DNA from: Oscillospiraceae bacterium
GTDB lineage: Bacteria > Bacillota > Clostridia > Oscillospirales > Oscillospiraceae
NCBI GenBank assembly: GCA_016296565.1
Contig: JAEDJB010000002.1
Coordinates: forward strand, 1 to 56,791
Direction of reading: 5' to 3'
DNA length: 56,791 bases
The notes beneath the pieces were generated by a model. That model saw nothing but the letters and a program-made list of their open reading frames with translations, was not told the DNA's origin and did no database searches. Of this stretch, positions 1 to 8,461 are shown piece by piece. Each line of letters starts with the position of its first letter. The first letter of the stretch is position 1. A program made the position numbers and the translations under genes.

Positions 1-17
1 GGAAACGGAAGAAGGAC

Positions 18-46
18 TTGCCCCTTTTTCGGGGATATGGTATAAT
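18..46 (+). promoter_or_regulatory. Promoter for asp23
   Basis: A -35 TTGCCC (18-23) and a perfect -10 TATAAT (41-46) are separated by 17 bases. This is a textbook vegetative sigma-A promoter placed about 45 bases before the Asp23 start codon. Confidence 0.8.
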
Positions 47-97
47 TATAAAAATAGGGCACAAAGCCTATCCTTTTCAGCAACGGAGGATTCAACC

Positions 98-469
98 ATG
101 AGCGAAAGCAGAGAATACTACTCCCGCAGTGAGCAGTACGGCGACGTATACATCTCCCAGGAGGTGCTGGAAATGATCGCCGGCGCCGCCGCAGTGGAGG
201 TGGAAGGCGTCACCGGTCTGGCCGGCGGCAGCGTCAGCGACCAGCTGCTGGGCCGGAAGAAGCTGTCCAAAGGCATCAGCGTCCTTTGGGAGTCCGACAA
301 TATTACCATTGACATTTCCATCCAGATCAAGTACGGCAGCATTATCCCCGAGGTTGCCAGAAAGGTGCAGGAGGCCATCATCGCCAATGTGGAGGCCACC
401 AGCGGCATGAAAGTAACCGCGGTGAACGTCCGGGTAGGCGGCGTAACCTTCGAGCAGACCGAGGAATAA
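98..469 (+). CDS. Asp23/Gls24 family envelope stress response protein
   Basis: A 123-residue protein of the Asp23/Gls24 (DUF322) family. Visible family features are the YISQEVLEMIAG start region, the EVEGVTGLAGG segment and the alternating beta pattern ending VNVRVGGVTF. In Firmicutes these small proteins sit at the membrane or in the cytosol and are linked to alkaline and envelope stress; the biochemical role is not settled. The ATG follows GGAGGA by seven bases. The gene has its own promoter and a strong terminator, so it is probably monocistronic, although position just before nusB is typical of Clostridia and Bacilli. Confidence 0.9.
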   Translation: MSESREYYSRSEQYGDVYISQEVLEMIAGAAAVEVEGVTGLAGGSVSDQLLGRKKLSKGISVLWESDNITIDISIQIKYGSIIPEVARKVQEAIIANVEATSGMKVTAVNVRVGGVTFEQTEE

Positions 470-485
470 TCCCGGAAAAAACCAG

Positions 486-522
486 GCAGGCCCGCTGGCA
501 GAGCGCCGCGGGCCTGCTTTTT
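486..522 (+). terminator. Rho-independent terminator after asp23
   Basis: Perfect 10-bp stem (486-495 with 508-517) and a 12-base loop followed by TTTTT. Confidence 0.9.
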
Positions 523-589
523 GCCCATTTTTATGCGAAACTTTTCCTAAAATTCAGCGGATAGGGCTTTCTTTTTTGCATATTCGTTG

Positions 590-595
590 TATAAT
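590..595 (+). promoter_or_regulatory. -10 box upstream of nusB
   Basis: A perfect TATAAT lies about 100 bases before nusB. No good -35 hexamer sits 16-18 bases upstream, so only the -10 is clear. It probably starts the long operon that runs to recN. Confidence 0.5.
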
Positions 596-693
596 GGATG
601 GGTAAAGAAGCATTCTGCCCGCGCTGTGCGGCGCTTATACGATTCATGGATATACAGCACCGCTCTGTATATTCCACATTTGGAGGAACCAAC

Positions 694-1182
694 ATGACCA
701 GATCAGCTGCGCGAGAGATCGCCATTCACTGCTCCTATTCCCTGGGCTTTTCTCACCAGTCTCCTGACGAGTTCCTGGAGGAACGGATGGACAAGGAGAA
801 CTTTCTCCGCTGGGGAGAGGAAAACGCCCTGTATAAAGAGTATCCCAACGAGAAACAGATTCAGTATATTCGGGAGGTAGTCCGTGGGGTGGCCTCTCAC
901 GGGCCGGAGCTGGACCAGTACATTGCCCAGTACTCCAGGAACTGGACCTTCGCCCGGATTCCCCGCACCGCCGCTGCCATCATGCGGGTGGCCATGTACG
1001 AGATCCTCTACATGCCTGCCATCCCCAAGGCCGCGGCCATCAACGAGGCGGTAGAGATCGCGAAAAAGTACGAGGACGAGAAGGTCGTCTCCTTCATTAA
1101 CGGCATCCTGGGCGCCTTTGTCCGGGCGGAATTTCCTGAGGAGACCCCGCCCAAGGCAGAACCCGCCCCGGAGGAGGCCTGA
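694..1182 (+). CDS. nusB: Transcription antitermination factor NusB
   Basis: A 162-residue NusB, a helical RNA-binding protein that joins NusE (S10) on boxA RNA to allow antitermination of rRNA transcription. Evidence is the N-terminal SAAREIAIHCSYSL segment, the FARIPRTAAAIMRVAMYEI core and the PKAAAINEAVEIAKKY plus FINGILGAF segments, all characteristic of NusB. The frame is open upstream to 598, but the ATG at 694 is preceded by TGGAGG and matches the usual NusB N-terminus. A short Pro/Glu-rich tail follows the domain. The gene ends two bases before the next start, so translation is likely coupled. Confidence 0.95.
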   Translation: MTRSAAREIAIHCSYSLGFSHQSPDEFLEERMDKENFLRWGEENALYKEYPNEKQIQYIREVVRGVASHGPELDQYIAQYSRNWTFARIPRTAAAIMRVAMYEILYMPAIPKAAAINEAVEIAKKYEDEKVVSFINGILGAFVRAEFPEETPPKAEPAPEEA

Positions 1183-1184
1183 CC

Positions 1185-2129
1185 GTGGGTGCGGTATTGG
1201 GGCTGGACACCAGCAACTACACCACCTCCGCCGCCTGGTTTGACGGGGAGAAGGGGGACAACGCGGGAAAGCTCCTGGAGGTTCCCCAGGGTCAGCTGGG
1301 TCTGCGCCAGAGCGACGCCCTCTTCCAGCATGTAAAGCGCCTGCCGGAGATTGTTGCCGCCCTGAAGGAAACCGGCCTGCCCCGCAGCCTGGAGGCCGTG
1401 GGAGCCAGCACCCAGCCCCGGGAGGTGGAGGGGTCCTACATGCCCTGCTTCCTGGCCGGGGAGTCCCAGGCCAGGGTGATGGCTACTGCCCTGGACCTGC
1501 CCTTTTACCCCTGCTCCCATCAGCAGGGGCACATTGCCGCCGCCGCCTGGTCTGCCGGGCGGATGGACCTGCTGGACCGGCCCCACCTGGTGTGGCACCT
1601 GTCCGGGGGCACCACGGAGCTGCTCCATGTGGTGCCCGATGGCGTTCTGGTGCGGGCTCAGTGCATCGGCGGCACCTCGGATATCTCCGCCGGTCAGCTC
1701 ATTGACCGCACCGGCAAGAAGCTGGGGCTGGCTTTCCCTGCGGGAAAAGCGGTGGATGACCTCTCCCTTCAGGCGGAGAAGAAGGACAACTTCCGGGTGA
1801 AGGTAGGGGAGAGCACCTTCTCCTTTTCCGGCCTGGAAAACAAGATGAACGCCATGGCGGAGCAGGGAGAATCCTCAGCCGACATCTGCTGGTTCGTGCT
1901 CTCCTCCATCATCCGCGGAGTGGAAACCGCCACCCGCCAGGCCCTGGAGAAGTATCCCGGCCTGCCGGTGCTCTGCGCCGGGGGCGTGGCCTCCAACCAG
2001 CTGCTCCGCCAGACTATGGTGAAAAGCTGCGGCGCTGTCTTTGCCGAGCCCCGGTTTTCCACCGACAACGCCATGGGCGTCGCCATCCTCACCTGGCGGC
2101 GGCACCACAAGGAAGAACAGCATGACTGA
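1185..2129 (+). CDS. TsaD/Kae1-like paralogue (O-sialoglycoprotein endopeptidase-like)
   Basis: A 314-residue protein of the ASKHA ATPase superfamily, Kae1/TsaD branch. It starts MGAVLGLDTSNYTTS, like the first phosphate-binding loop of TsaD, has HQQGHIAAA where TsaD carries its metal-binding HxxxH, then LSGGTTELL, and ends with CAGGVASNQLLR, the adenosine-motif region. True TsaD makes the t6A37 tRNA modification with TsaB, TsaC and TsaE. This copy has clear differences (SGGTTELL instead of SGGHTQL) and sits without tsaB or tsaE between nusB and xseA, so it is probably the clostridial paralogue of unknown role. GTG start at 1185 with GAGGAGG seven bases upstream. Confidence 0.75.
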   Translation: MGAVLGLDTSNYTTSAAWFDGEKGDNAGKLLEVPQGQLGLRQSDALFQHVKRLPEIVAALKETGLPRSLEAVGASTQPREVEGSYMPCFLAGESQARVMATALDLPFYPCSHQQGHIAAAAWSAGRMDLLDRPHLVWHLSGGTTELLHVVPDGVLVRAQCIGGTSDISAGQLIDRTGKKLGLAFPAGKAVDDLSLQAEKKDNFRVKVGESTFSFSGLENKMNAMAEQGESSADICWFVLSSIIRGVETATRQALEKYPGLPVLCAGGVASNQLLRQTMVKSCGAVFAEPRFSTDNAMGVAILTWRRHHKEEQHD

Positions 2130-3342
2130 ACCCATTTCTGTCACTGCCCTGAACCAATACGTCAAGCAGCTGCTGGACCGGGACCGGCTTTTGTCCCAGG
2201 TGATGGTGCGCAGTGAGATTTCCAACTATAAAGTGTACCCGTCGGGCCACCACTACTTCACCCTCAAGGATGCGGAGAGCAGCGTCCGCTGCGTCATGTT
2301 CCGGCGGGAGGCTGCCTCCCTCCGGTTCCGGCCGGAAAACGGGATGAAGGTGATTGTCTCCGGCCGGGTATCCGTGTTCCCCCGGGACGGCGCCTACCAG
2401 CTCTATTGCAGCCGGATGGTACCCGACGGGGTGGGAGAACTGGCCTTTGCTTTTGAGCAGCTGAAAAACAAGCTGTACAAGGAAGGCCTCTTTGACCCTG
2501 CCCACAAAAAGCCCATTCCGACCTTTCCCCATACGATCGCCCTGGTGACCTCCCCGGCAGGGGCAGCGGTGCGGGACATGATCCGCATTCTGGGCGCCCG
2601 GTATCCCATGGCCAAGGTGCTGGTGGTCCCCGTCCGGGTCCAGGGAGAGGAAGCCCCCGAGGAGATCTGCCGGGGCCTGGACCTGGTGAACGCCTGCCAG
2701 CTGGCCGACCTGATTATCACCGGCCGGGGCGGCGGCTCCATGGAGGACCTGTGGGCCTTCAACGATGAGCGGGTGGCCCGGGCCATCTTCCGCTCTCAGA
2801 TTCCGGTGATCTCCGCCGTAGGCCACGAGCCCGACGTGACCATCGCCGATTTTGTGGCGGACCTGCGTGCCTCCACCCCCTCCAACGGGGCGGAACTGGC
2901 GGTACCCAACCAGCAGGACCTGCGGGACACCCTGGCCCACTGGGACGCCCGCCTTCAGAAGTCCATGGACCGGCATCTCCAGACCCGGCGGGAGAAGTTG
3001 GGCCGGCTCCGGACCAGCCCTTTCCTCCAGTCCCCCCTGCGGGGCATCCAGGAAAAGCGTCTGCTGCTGGACTATCAGCAGCAGCGGCTGGCCCACGCCA
3101 TGGAGAACACCGTAGGGGAGGAACGCCGGCGGCTGGGCCGTCTGGCCGCGTCTTTGGACGCCCTCAGCCCCTTTAAGGTTCTGGCCCGGGGGTATTCGAT
3201 TACACAGACAGAGGAAGGCTCTGTCGTTTCTGAAATCCGGCAGGTGAACCCGGGAGACAAGCTCCGGGTCCGGGTCTCTGACGGGACCATCACCTGCACC
3301 GCAGAGGGAAAGGAGAAACACCAATGGCGGAAAAAAAGCTGA
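2122..3342 (+). CDS. xseA: Exodeoxyribonuclease VII large subunit
   Basis: A 406-residue XseA. It has the N-terminal OB-fold (ISVTALNQYVKQLL, then SNYKVYPSGHHYFTLKD), the catalytic core with SPAGAAVRDMI, IITGRGGGSMEDLW and SAVGHEPDVTIADFVADLRASTPS, and a C-terminal coiled coil ending in LARGYSITQ. With XseB it degrades single-stranded DNA in both directions. The frame is open from 2041, but ATG 2122 (with AAGGAAGAA upstream) gives the normal N-terminus and an 8-bp overlap with the preceding gene. It also overlaps xseB by 19 bp, so the subunits are translationally coupled. Confidence 0.95.
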   Translation: MTEPISVTALNQYVKQLLDRDRLLSQVMVRSEISNYKVYPSGHHYFTLKDAESSVRCVMFRREAASLRFRPENGMKVIVSGRVSVFPRDGAYQLYCSRMVPDGVGELAFAFEQLKNKLYKEGLFDPAHKKPIPTFPHTIALVTSPAGAAVRDMIRILGARYPMAKVLVVPVRVQGEEAPEEICRGLDLVNACQLADLIITGRGGGSMEDLWAFNDERVARAIFRSQIPVISAVGHEPDVTIADFVADLRASTPSNGAELAVPNQQDLRDTLAHWDARLQKSMDRHLQTRREKLGRLRTSPFLQSPLRGIQEKRLLLDYQQQRLAHAMENTVGEERRRLGRLAASLDALSPFKVLARGYSITQTEEGSVVSEIRQVNPGDKLRVRVSDGTITCTAEGKEKHQWRKKS

Positions 3343-3557
3343 CCTTTGAGCAGGCCATGGGCCGTTTGGAGGAGATTGTAGCCCAGTTGGAATCCGGGGA
3401 TCATCCCCTGGAGGACGCCCTTTCCCTGTATGAAGAGGGGGCCAAGCTCATGAAGCAGTGCACCACCCTGCTGGATAAGGCGGAGCAGAAGGTCATGAAG
3501 CTGCGCACCGACAGCAGCGGAGAGCTCACCGAAGCCCCCTTTGCTCCAAAGGAGTGA
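3324..3557 (+). CDS. xseB: Exodeoxyribonuclease VII small subunit
   Basis: A 77-residue XseB with the family pattern LTFEQAMGRLEEIVAQLE, then LEDALSLYEEGAKLMKQC and a helical end. It binds the XseA coiled coil in several copies. The ATG at 3324 lies inside the end of xseA, with AAAGGAG upstream. Confidence 0.95.
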   Translation: MAEKKLTFEQAMGRLEEIVAQLESGDHPLEDALSLYEEGAKLMKQCTTLLDKAEQKVMKLRTDSSGELTEAPFAPKE

Positions 3558-3561
3558 GAGT

Positions 3562-4434
3562 ATGGAAATAACAACCCGTCTGGCCCAGGACCAGACTTTG
3601 ATAGAAAACGCCCTGAAAAACTATGCCGCGGCCTGGCCGGCCTATGGCCGCCAGCAGGAGGCCATGGCCTATAGCCTGCTCTCTGGCGGCAAGCGAATCC
3701 GCCCGGTGCTGGTGCTGGAGGTCTGCCGCCTGTTCGGGGGCGAGCCGGAGAATGCCCTGCCCTTTGCCTGCGGCCTGGAGATGGTCCACACCTACTCCCT
3801 CATCCACGACGACCTGCCCTGCATGGATGATGACGACTTCCGCCGGGGTAAGCCCACCAACCACAAGGTTTTTGGGGAGGCTGCGGCGGTCCTGGCCGGA
3901 GACGGCCTGCTTACCGCCGCCTTTGGGGTTCTCGCCCAGGCGGACCTGTCCCCGGAGCAGATCTGCCGGGGGGTGGCCTGCCTGTCTCAGGCAGCCGGCC
4001 CTGCCGGTATGGTGGGTGGCCAGGTTCTGGACCTTCTGGGTGAGGGAAAAACCCTGACCTATGACCAGATTGTGGAGATTGAATCCTTAAAAACCGGCTG
4101 CATGATTGAGGCCGCCGCCCGTCTGGGGGCCATTGCCGCCGGCAGCACAGAGGAACAGGAAGAAGCCGCCGCCGCCTATGCCCGCAAGATCGGCCTTGCC
4201 TTCCAGATCCGGGACGACGTGCTGGATGTACTGGGGGACGAGGCAGAGCTGGGCAAGCCCATCGGCTCGGACCAGGAGAACCAGAAATCCACCTTCGTGG
4301 GTCTCAAGGGGGCAGAGGGCTGCCAGGCCCTGATCCGGACCCTGACAGAGGAGGCCGTGGGCTGCATCCGCCCCTATCCCGGCAGCGAGTTTCTCTGTGA
4401 CCTGGCTATGATGCTGGCAGGCCGGACCAAGTGA
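3562..4434 (+). CDS. ispA: Farnesyl/geranyl diphosphate synthase (short-chain polyprenyl synthase)
   Basis: A 290-residue trans-isoprenyl diphosphate synthase. Visible motifs are SGGKRIRP (41-48, diphosphate binding), the first Asp-rich motif DDLPCMD (83-89), the GDGLLTAAF helix, GGQVLDL and the second Asp-rich motif DDVLD (about 217-221). It condenses IPP with DMAPP/GPP to FPP for undecaprenyl phosphate and quinone precursors. ATG 3562 follows AAAGGAG, which overlaps the xseB stop. Its place between xseB and dxs couples isoprenoid synthesis steps in one operon. Confidence 0.93.
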   Translation: MEITTRLAQDQTLIENALKNYAAAWPAYGRQQEAMAYSLLSGGKRIRPVLVLEVCRLFGGEPENALPFACGLEMVHTYSLIHDDLPCMDDDDFRRGKPTNHKVFGEAAAVLAGDGLLTAAFGVLAQADLSPEQICRGVACLSQAAGPAGMVGGQVLDLLGEGKTLTYDQIVEIESLKTGCMIEAAARLGAIAAGSTEEQEEAAAAYARKIGLAFQIRDDVLDVLGDEAELGKPIGSDQENQKSTFVGLKGAEGCQALIRTLTEEAVGCIRPYPGSEFLCDLAMMLAGRTK

Positions 4435-4454
4435 ACACGAAGGAGGACGTATCC

Positions 4455-6299
4455 TTGAATGAATACCCTTCCCTGCGTGGGATCAGCGACCGCCAGGCGG
4501 AGGACCTGTGCCAGGAGCTGCGGGAGCGGGTCATCGACGTGGTCTCCCAGACCGGCGGGCACCTGGCCTCCAACCTGGGGGCGGTGGAGCTGACCGTGGC
4601 CCTGCACCGGGTGTACGACACGGGCAGGGACCGGCTGGTCTTCGACGTAGGGCATCAATGCTATATTCATAAAATCCTCACCGGGCGCAATGGGCGGATG
4701 GAGACCCTGCGGACCTTCGGGGGCATCGCCGGGTTCCCCAAGCCGGCGGAGTCCAAACACGACGCCTGCATTGCCGGCCACGCCTCCACGGCGGTGTCCA
4801 CCGCCCTGGGCATGGCGATTGCCCGGACCCGAATGGGGGAAGACTACCGGGTGGTGGCCCTGCTGGGGGATGGTTCCCTCACCGGCGGACTGGCCTATGA
4901 GGGCCTGTCCATGGCCGGGCAGAGCGGCGAGCCCCTGGTGGTGATTCTCAACGACAACGGCATGTCTATTGACGCCAGCATGGGGGGCATCGCCCAGCAC
5001 CTGGCCAAGCAGCGGCTGAAGCCCCCCTATCTCCGGGGGAAAGAAATCTACCGGAAAATCATGCACGCCACGCCGCCGGGCCGGGTGCTCTACCGGCTGA
5101 TTCACAAGCTGAAGGAAGGCGTGAAGGCCAGCATCCTGCCCTGCAGCATGTTTGAAAACATGGGCTTTCACTACATGGGCCCTGTGGACGGCCACGATGT
5201 AAAGGCCCTGACCCGTCAGCTGCGGTACGCCTCCCAGGTGAACGGGCCGGTGCTCCTCCACGTGAAAACCGTGAAGGGCAAGGGCTACGGCCCGGCAGAG
5301 CGCAACCCCGACGCCTTCCACGGCACCGGTCCCTTCCGGAAGGAGGACGGCGCCTTATTATACCCCAGCCGGACAGAGTCCTTCTCTGCCCGCTTCGGCA
5401 AGACTTTGGAGGCCATGGCCAGAGAGGATGACCGGATCTGCGCCATCACCGCGGCCATGACCTCGGGCACTGGCCTGGGAGGCTTTGCCGAGGCCTTTCC
5501 CCGCCGGTTCTTCGACGTGGGCATTGCGGAGGAGCACGCGGTTTCCATGGCGGCGGGTATGGCCAAGCAGGGCCTGATCCCGGTCTTTGCCGTGTACTCC
5601 ACCTTTTTCCAGCGCAGCTATGACATGCTGATCCATGATATCGCCATCGACAGCCTGCACGCAGTGTTCTGCGTGGACCGGGCAGGGCTGGTGGGAGACG
5701 ACGGAGAAACCCACCACGGCCTGTTCGACCTGGGCTTTCTGAAAACCGTCCCCGGCCTTACGGTCCTTTGCCCGGCCAGCCTGGACGAGCTGTCCTCCAT
5801 GCTGGAGACCGCCGTCCACAAGCTCACCGGCCCGGTGGCCGTCCGGTACCCCCGGGGCGGGGAGAACCACTACAGCCAGGACAACAGCGGCCCGGCCGCC
5901 TGCATCCTGCGGGAGGGAAGTGACCTTACCCTGGCCGCTTTCGGCACCCTGACGGGCACCATACTCCGGGTGGCGGACCGGCTGGAGGGGGACGGCATCT
6001 CCGCCGAGGTAGTCAAGTTCAACCAGATCATCCCCCTGCCCAAAGAGCTGGTGCTGGACTCCCTTCGGAAAACCGGCCGTCTGCTGATGGCCCAGGAGTG
6101 CGTCACCATGGGCTCTCCGGGCCAGGATGTTCTGGCAGCGGCGGCCGAAGCAGGCATTTCCCTGCGGGGAACGGCCCTCTGCTCCTGCGGAGAAGGGTTC
6201 GTTCCCCACGGCACCATTCCCCAGCTGCGCGCCCTGTGCGGGCTGGACGAGGAAGCTCTATACCACAAAGCCAGGGAGGTTATGCGCCATGGCAACTAA
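4455..6299 (+). CDS. dxs: 1-deoxy-D-xylulose-5-phosphate synthase
   Basis: A 614-residue Dxs, the first enzyme of the non-mevalonate isoprenoid pathway (pyruvate + glyceraldehyde 3-phosphate to DXP, thiamine diphosphate-dependent). Seen: GGHLASNLG (34-42), the ThDP motif from GDGSLTGG (138-145) to NDNGMSID (166-173), DRAGLVGDDGETHHG in the transketolase domain, and a C-terminal transketolase-like domain. Length agrees with the family. A GTG at 4431 is in frame, but AAGGAGG at 4440-4446 lies downstream of it and is spaced eight bases from TTG 4455, so TTG 4455 is preferred. Confidence 0.93.
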   Translation: MNEYPSLRGISDRQAEDLCQELRERVIDVVSQTGGHLASNLGAVELTVALHRVYDTGRDRLVFDVGHQCYIHKILTGRNGRMETLRTFGGIAGFPKPAESKHDACIAGHASTAVSTALGMAIARTRMGEDYRVVALLGDGSLTGGLAYEGLSMAGQSGEPLVVILNDNGMSIDASMGGIAQHLAKQRLKPPYLRGKEIYRKIMHATPPGRVLYRLIHKLKEGVKASILPCSMFENMGFHYMGPVDGHDVKALTRQLRYASQVNGPVLLHVKTVKGKGYGPAERNPDAFHGTGPFRKEDGALLYPSRTESFSARFGKTLEAMAREDDRICAITAAMTSGTGLGGFAEAFPRRFFDVGIAEEHAVSMAAGMAKQGLIPVFAVYSTFFQRSYDMLIHDIAIDSLHAVFCVDRAGLVGDDGETHHGLFDLGFLKTVPGLTVLCPASLDELSSMLETAVHKLTGPVAVRYPRGGENHYSQDNSGPAACILREGSDLTLAAFGTLTGTILRVADRLEGDGISAEVVKFNQIIPLPKELVLDSLRKTGRLLMAQECVTMGSPGQDVLAAAAEAGISLRGTALCSCGEGFVPHGTIPQLRALCGLDEEALYHKAREVMRHGN

Positions 6300-7104
6300 A
6301 AAACGGCTGGACGTGCTCATGACAGAGCAGGGTCTGGCAGAAAGCCGCCAGAAGGCCCAGGCCATTATCATGGCCGGTCAGGTCTTCTGGGAGGGCAAGC
6401 GGATGGACAAGGCAGGCGCTTCGGTGCCGGAGACCGCCGTCCTGGAGGTCCGGGGCCAGACCCTGCGGTATGTAAGCCGGGGAGGCCTGAAGCTGGAAAA
6501 GGCCATGGAGACCTTTGATCTGCCGGACCTTAATGGGGTGGTGGCCATTGACGCGGGGGCTTCCACCGGGGGCTTTACCGACTGTATGCTCCAGAACGGT
6601 GCGGCCAAGGTCTACGCCGTGGATGTGGGTTACGGACAGCTGGCCTGGAGCCTGCGCAACGACCCCCGGGTGGTGTGCATGGAGCGTACCAACGTCCGTT
6701 ACCTCACTGCGGAGGACATTCCGGAGCCCCTGGACTTCGGCAGCGTGGACGTCTCTTTTATCTCCCTGCGTCTGATCCTTCCCGCCCTGCGGCCGCTGAT
6801 GAAGGACAGCGGCCAGTTGGTCTGCCTGATCAAGCCCCAGTTTGAGGCAGGCAAGGAGAAGGTGGGGAAGAAGGGTGTGGTCCGGGACAAGAAGGTCCAC
6901 CTGGAGGTTCTGGAGCAGTTTCTCCGCCACGCCAGCGAGTGCAATTTCTATGTGAAGGATTTGACCTTCTCTCCCATTCGGGGACCGGAGGGAAACATTG
7001 AGTATTTGGGTCAGCTGACTGTGGCAGAGCAGCCCCCCTACACCGGGGATCTGGCCGCTCTGGTAGAGGCATCTCACGCTCGATTGGAGGGAACAACACC
7101 GTGA
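6289..7104 (+). CDS. tlyA: TlyA family RNA methyltransferase / hemolysin-like protein
   Basis: A 271-residue TlyA/FtsJ-type protein. An N-terminal S4 RNA-binding domain (RLDVLMTEQGLAESRQKAQ) is followed by a SAM-binding Rossmann domain with AIDAGASTGGFTDCML and later FISLRLILPAL and LIKPQFEAGKEKVGKKG. In mycobacteria TlyA 2'-O-methylates rRNA; the Firmicutes relatives (YqxC) are less studied. ATG 6289 lies inside the end of dxs (11-bp overlap), as expected for the conserved dxs-tlyA-nadK-argR-recN order. Confidence 0.92.
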   Translation: MATKKRLDVLMTEQGLAESRQKAQAIIMAGQVFWEGKRMDKAGASVPETAVLEVRGQTLRYVSRGGLKLEKAMETFDLPDLNGVVAIDAGASTGGFTDCMLQNGAAKVYAVDVGYGQLAWSLRNDPRVVCMERTNVRYLTAEDIPEPLDFGSVDVSFISLRLILPALRPLMKDSGQLVCLIKPQFEAGKEKVGKKGVVRDKKVHLEVLEQFLRHASECNFYVKDLTFSPIRGPEGNIEYLGQLTVAEQPPYTGDLAALVEASHARLEGTTP

Positions 7105-7976
7105 AAATCATTCTTTGCCCCAACCCCTTTCGTGACAAGGGCTTGAAAGCCGCTAAAAATTCCGTTCGACTCCTGGATGCAGCAGGGGCAAAGACAGCGG
7201 TTTGCTTTCCCTTTCCTGTAGATCGCGCCAGCCTTGGAGAGCTGGACCCGGAAATCAAGATCAAGGACCTGAAAACCGAGCTGCCGGACGCGGATTTTCT
7301 GGTCTGCTTTGGGGGGGACGGCACCATCCTCCATGCGGCCAAGGACGCCAGCAGCTTCGGCGTTCCCATTGTAGGGGTCAACATGGGCAGTGTAGGCTTT
7401 ATGGCGGAGCTGGAGCAGAGCGAGCTGGATCAGCTGACCCGGCTCATCAGCGGGGAGTACTCCCTGGAAAACCGGATGCTCCTGGACGTGCGGGTGATCC
7501 GGGACGGCCGGACCCTCTTCCGCAGCACCGCCCTCAACGACGCGGTCATCACCAAGGGCGCTGTGGCCCGGGTGATCGACCTGAAAGTTTACGGTGACAA
7601 GATCCTGATCTGCAATATCTTTGGGGACGGGGTCATTGTCGCCACTCCCACCGGCTCCACCGCCTACTCTCTGTCGGCAGGGGGACCCATTGTGGAGCCC
7701 ACAGCAGAAAATATCATCCTGACCCCCATCAGCGCCCACACCATCCAGGCCAAGGCCATGGTTCTGGACAAAAACCGGCTGATTGACGTGACAGTACCCA
7801 AGCAGAGCCGAAAGACCGCCTATCTTTCCGTGGACGGCGGCAAGGCCTTCAAGCTCTTTGCCGGTGACACCGTGCAGGTCACCCGCTCCCGCCGTTGCTT
7901 GTGTTTGGTGAGGCTGTCTGACAAGAGCTTCTACGAGAAGATCAATCGTAAGCTGGAAAGGAGAATTCATTCATGA
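7101..7976 (+). CDS. nadK: NAD kinase
   Basis: A 291-residue ATP-NAD kinase that makes NADP. The ATP-binding GGDGT motif is at 71-75 (CFGGDGTILHAA), the NAD-binding NMGSVGFMAEL follows, and the GDGVIVATPTGSTAYSLSAG signature is complete. The GTG start at 7101 overlaps the tlyA stop as GTGA and has TGGAGGG upstream. Position between tlyA and argR is standard in Firmicutes. Confidence 0.95.
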   Translation: MKIILCPNPFRDKGLKAAKNSVRLLDAAGAKTAVCFPFPVDRASLGELDPEIKIKDLKTELPDADFLVCFGGDGTILHAAKDASSFGVPIVGVNMGSVGFMAELEQSELDQLTRLISGEYSLENRMLLDVRVIRDGRTLFRSTALNDAVITKGAVARVIDLKVYGDKILICNIFGDGVIVATPTGSTAYSLSAGGPIVEPTAENIILTPISAHTIQAKAMVLDKNRLIDVTVPKQSRKTAYLSVDGGKAFKLFAGDTVQVTRSRRCLCLVRLSDKSFYEKINRKLERRIHS

Positions 7977-8431
7977 AAGCGCGCAGACAGGCTGAGATCC
8001 TTGCGATCATCCAGGAATACGACATTGAGACCCAGGATCAGCTGCTGGAAAAGCTCCGGGAAAAGGGTATGAAGTCCACCCAGGCCACCATTTCCCGGGA
8101 CATTAAGGAGCTGCACCTGGTGAAAGAACTCACCGGCCACAGCACCTATAAGTACGCTGTCAGTGAACGCAAGACCTCCTTGAATGTAGCCGGCCGGCTG
8201 AATAACATCTTTCGGGAGAGCGTTACCTCCTTTGACAGTGCCCAGAATATTGTGGTGCTGAAAACCATGCCTGGTCTGGCCTCCGCGGCCTGCTCCGCCA
8301 TCGACGGAATGCACCTGCCCAACATGGTGGGCAGCCTGGCCGGGGACGACACCGCCATTCTCATCATGCGCACCACCCAGGACGCGGAAGAGCTGTGCCT
8401 GGAAATCGTGAAGATGCTGGACAAGAAATAA
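7973..8431 (+). CDS. argR: Arginine repressor ArgR
   Basis: A 152-residue ArgR/AhrC. The N-terminal winged helix (MKARRQAEILAIIQEYDI, then TQATISRDIKELHLVK) binds ARG boxes. The C-terminal part includes GLASAACSAIDGM and GDDTAILIMRT, the arginine-binding hexamer domain. No arginine genes are in the window; it occupies the conserved slot before recN, so its targets lie elsewhere. It overlaps nadK by 4 bp (ATGA) and has AAAGGAGAA upstream. Confidence 0.95.
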   Translation: MKARRQAEILAIIQEYDIETQDQLLEKLREKGMKSTQATISRDIKELHLVKELTGHSTYKYAVSERKTSLNVAGRLNNIFRESVTSFDSAQNIVVLKTMPGLASAACSAIDGMHLPNMVGSLAGDDTAILIMRTTQDAEELCLEIVKMLDKK

Positions 8432-8461
8432 GGATGTTCCCACAGGAAGGGGGTGCGGCCC

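Noticed and set aside
4431..4454. GTG start for dxs overlapping the ispA stop
   Set aside because: The AAGGAGG ribosome site lies downstream of this GTG and fits TTG 4455.
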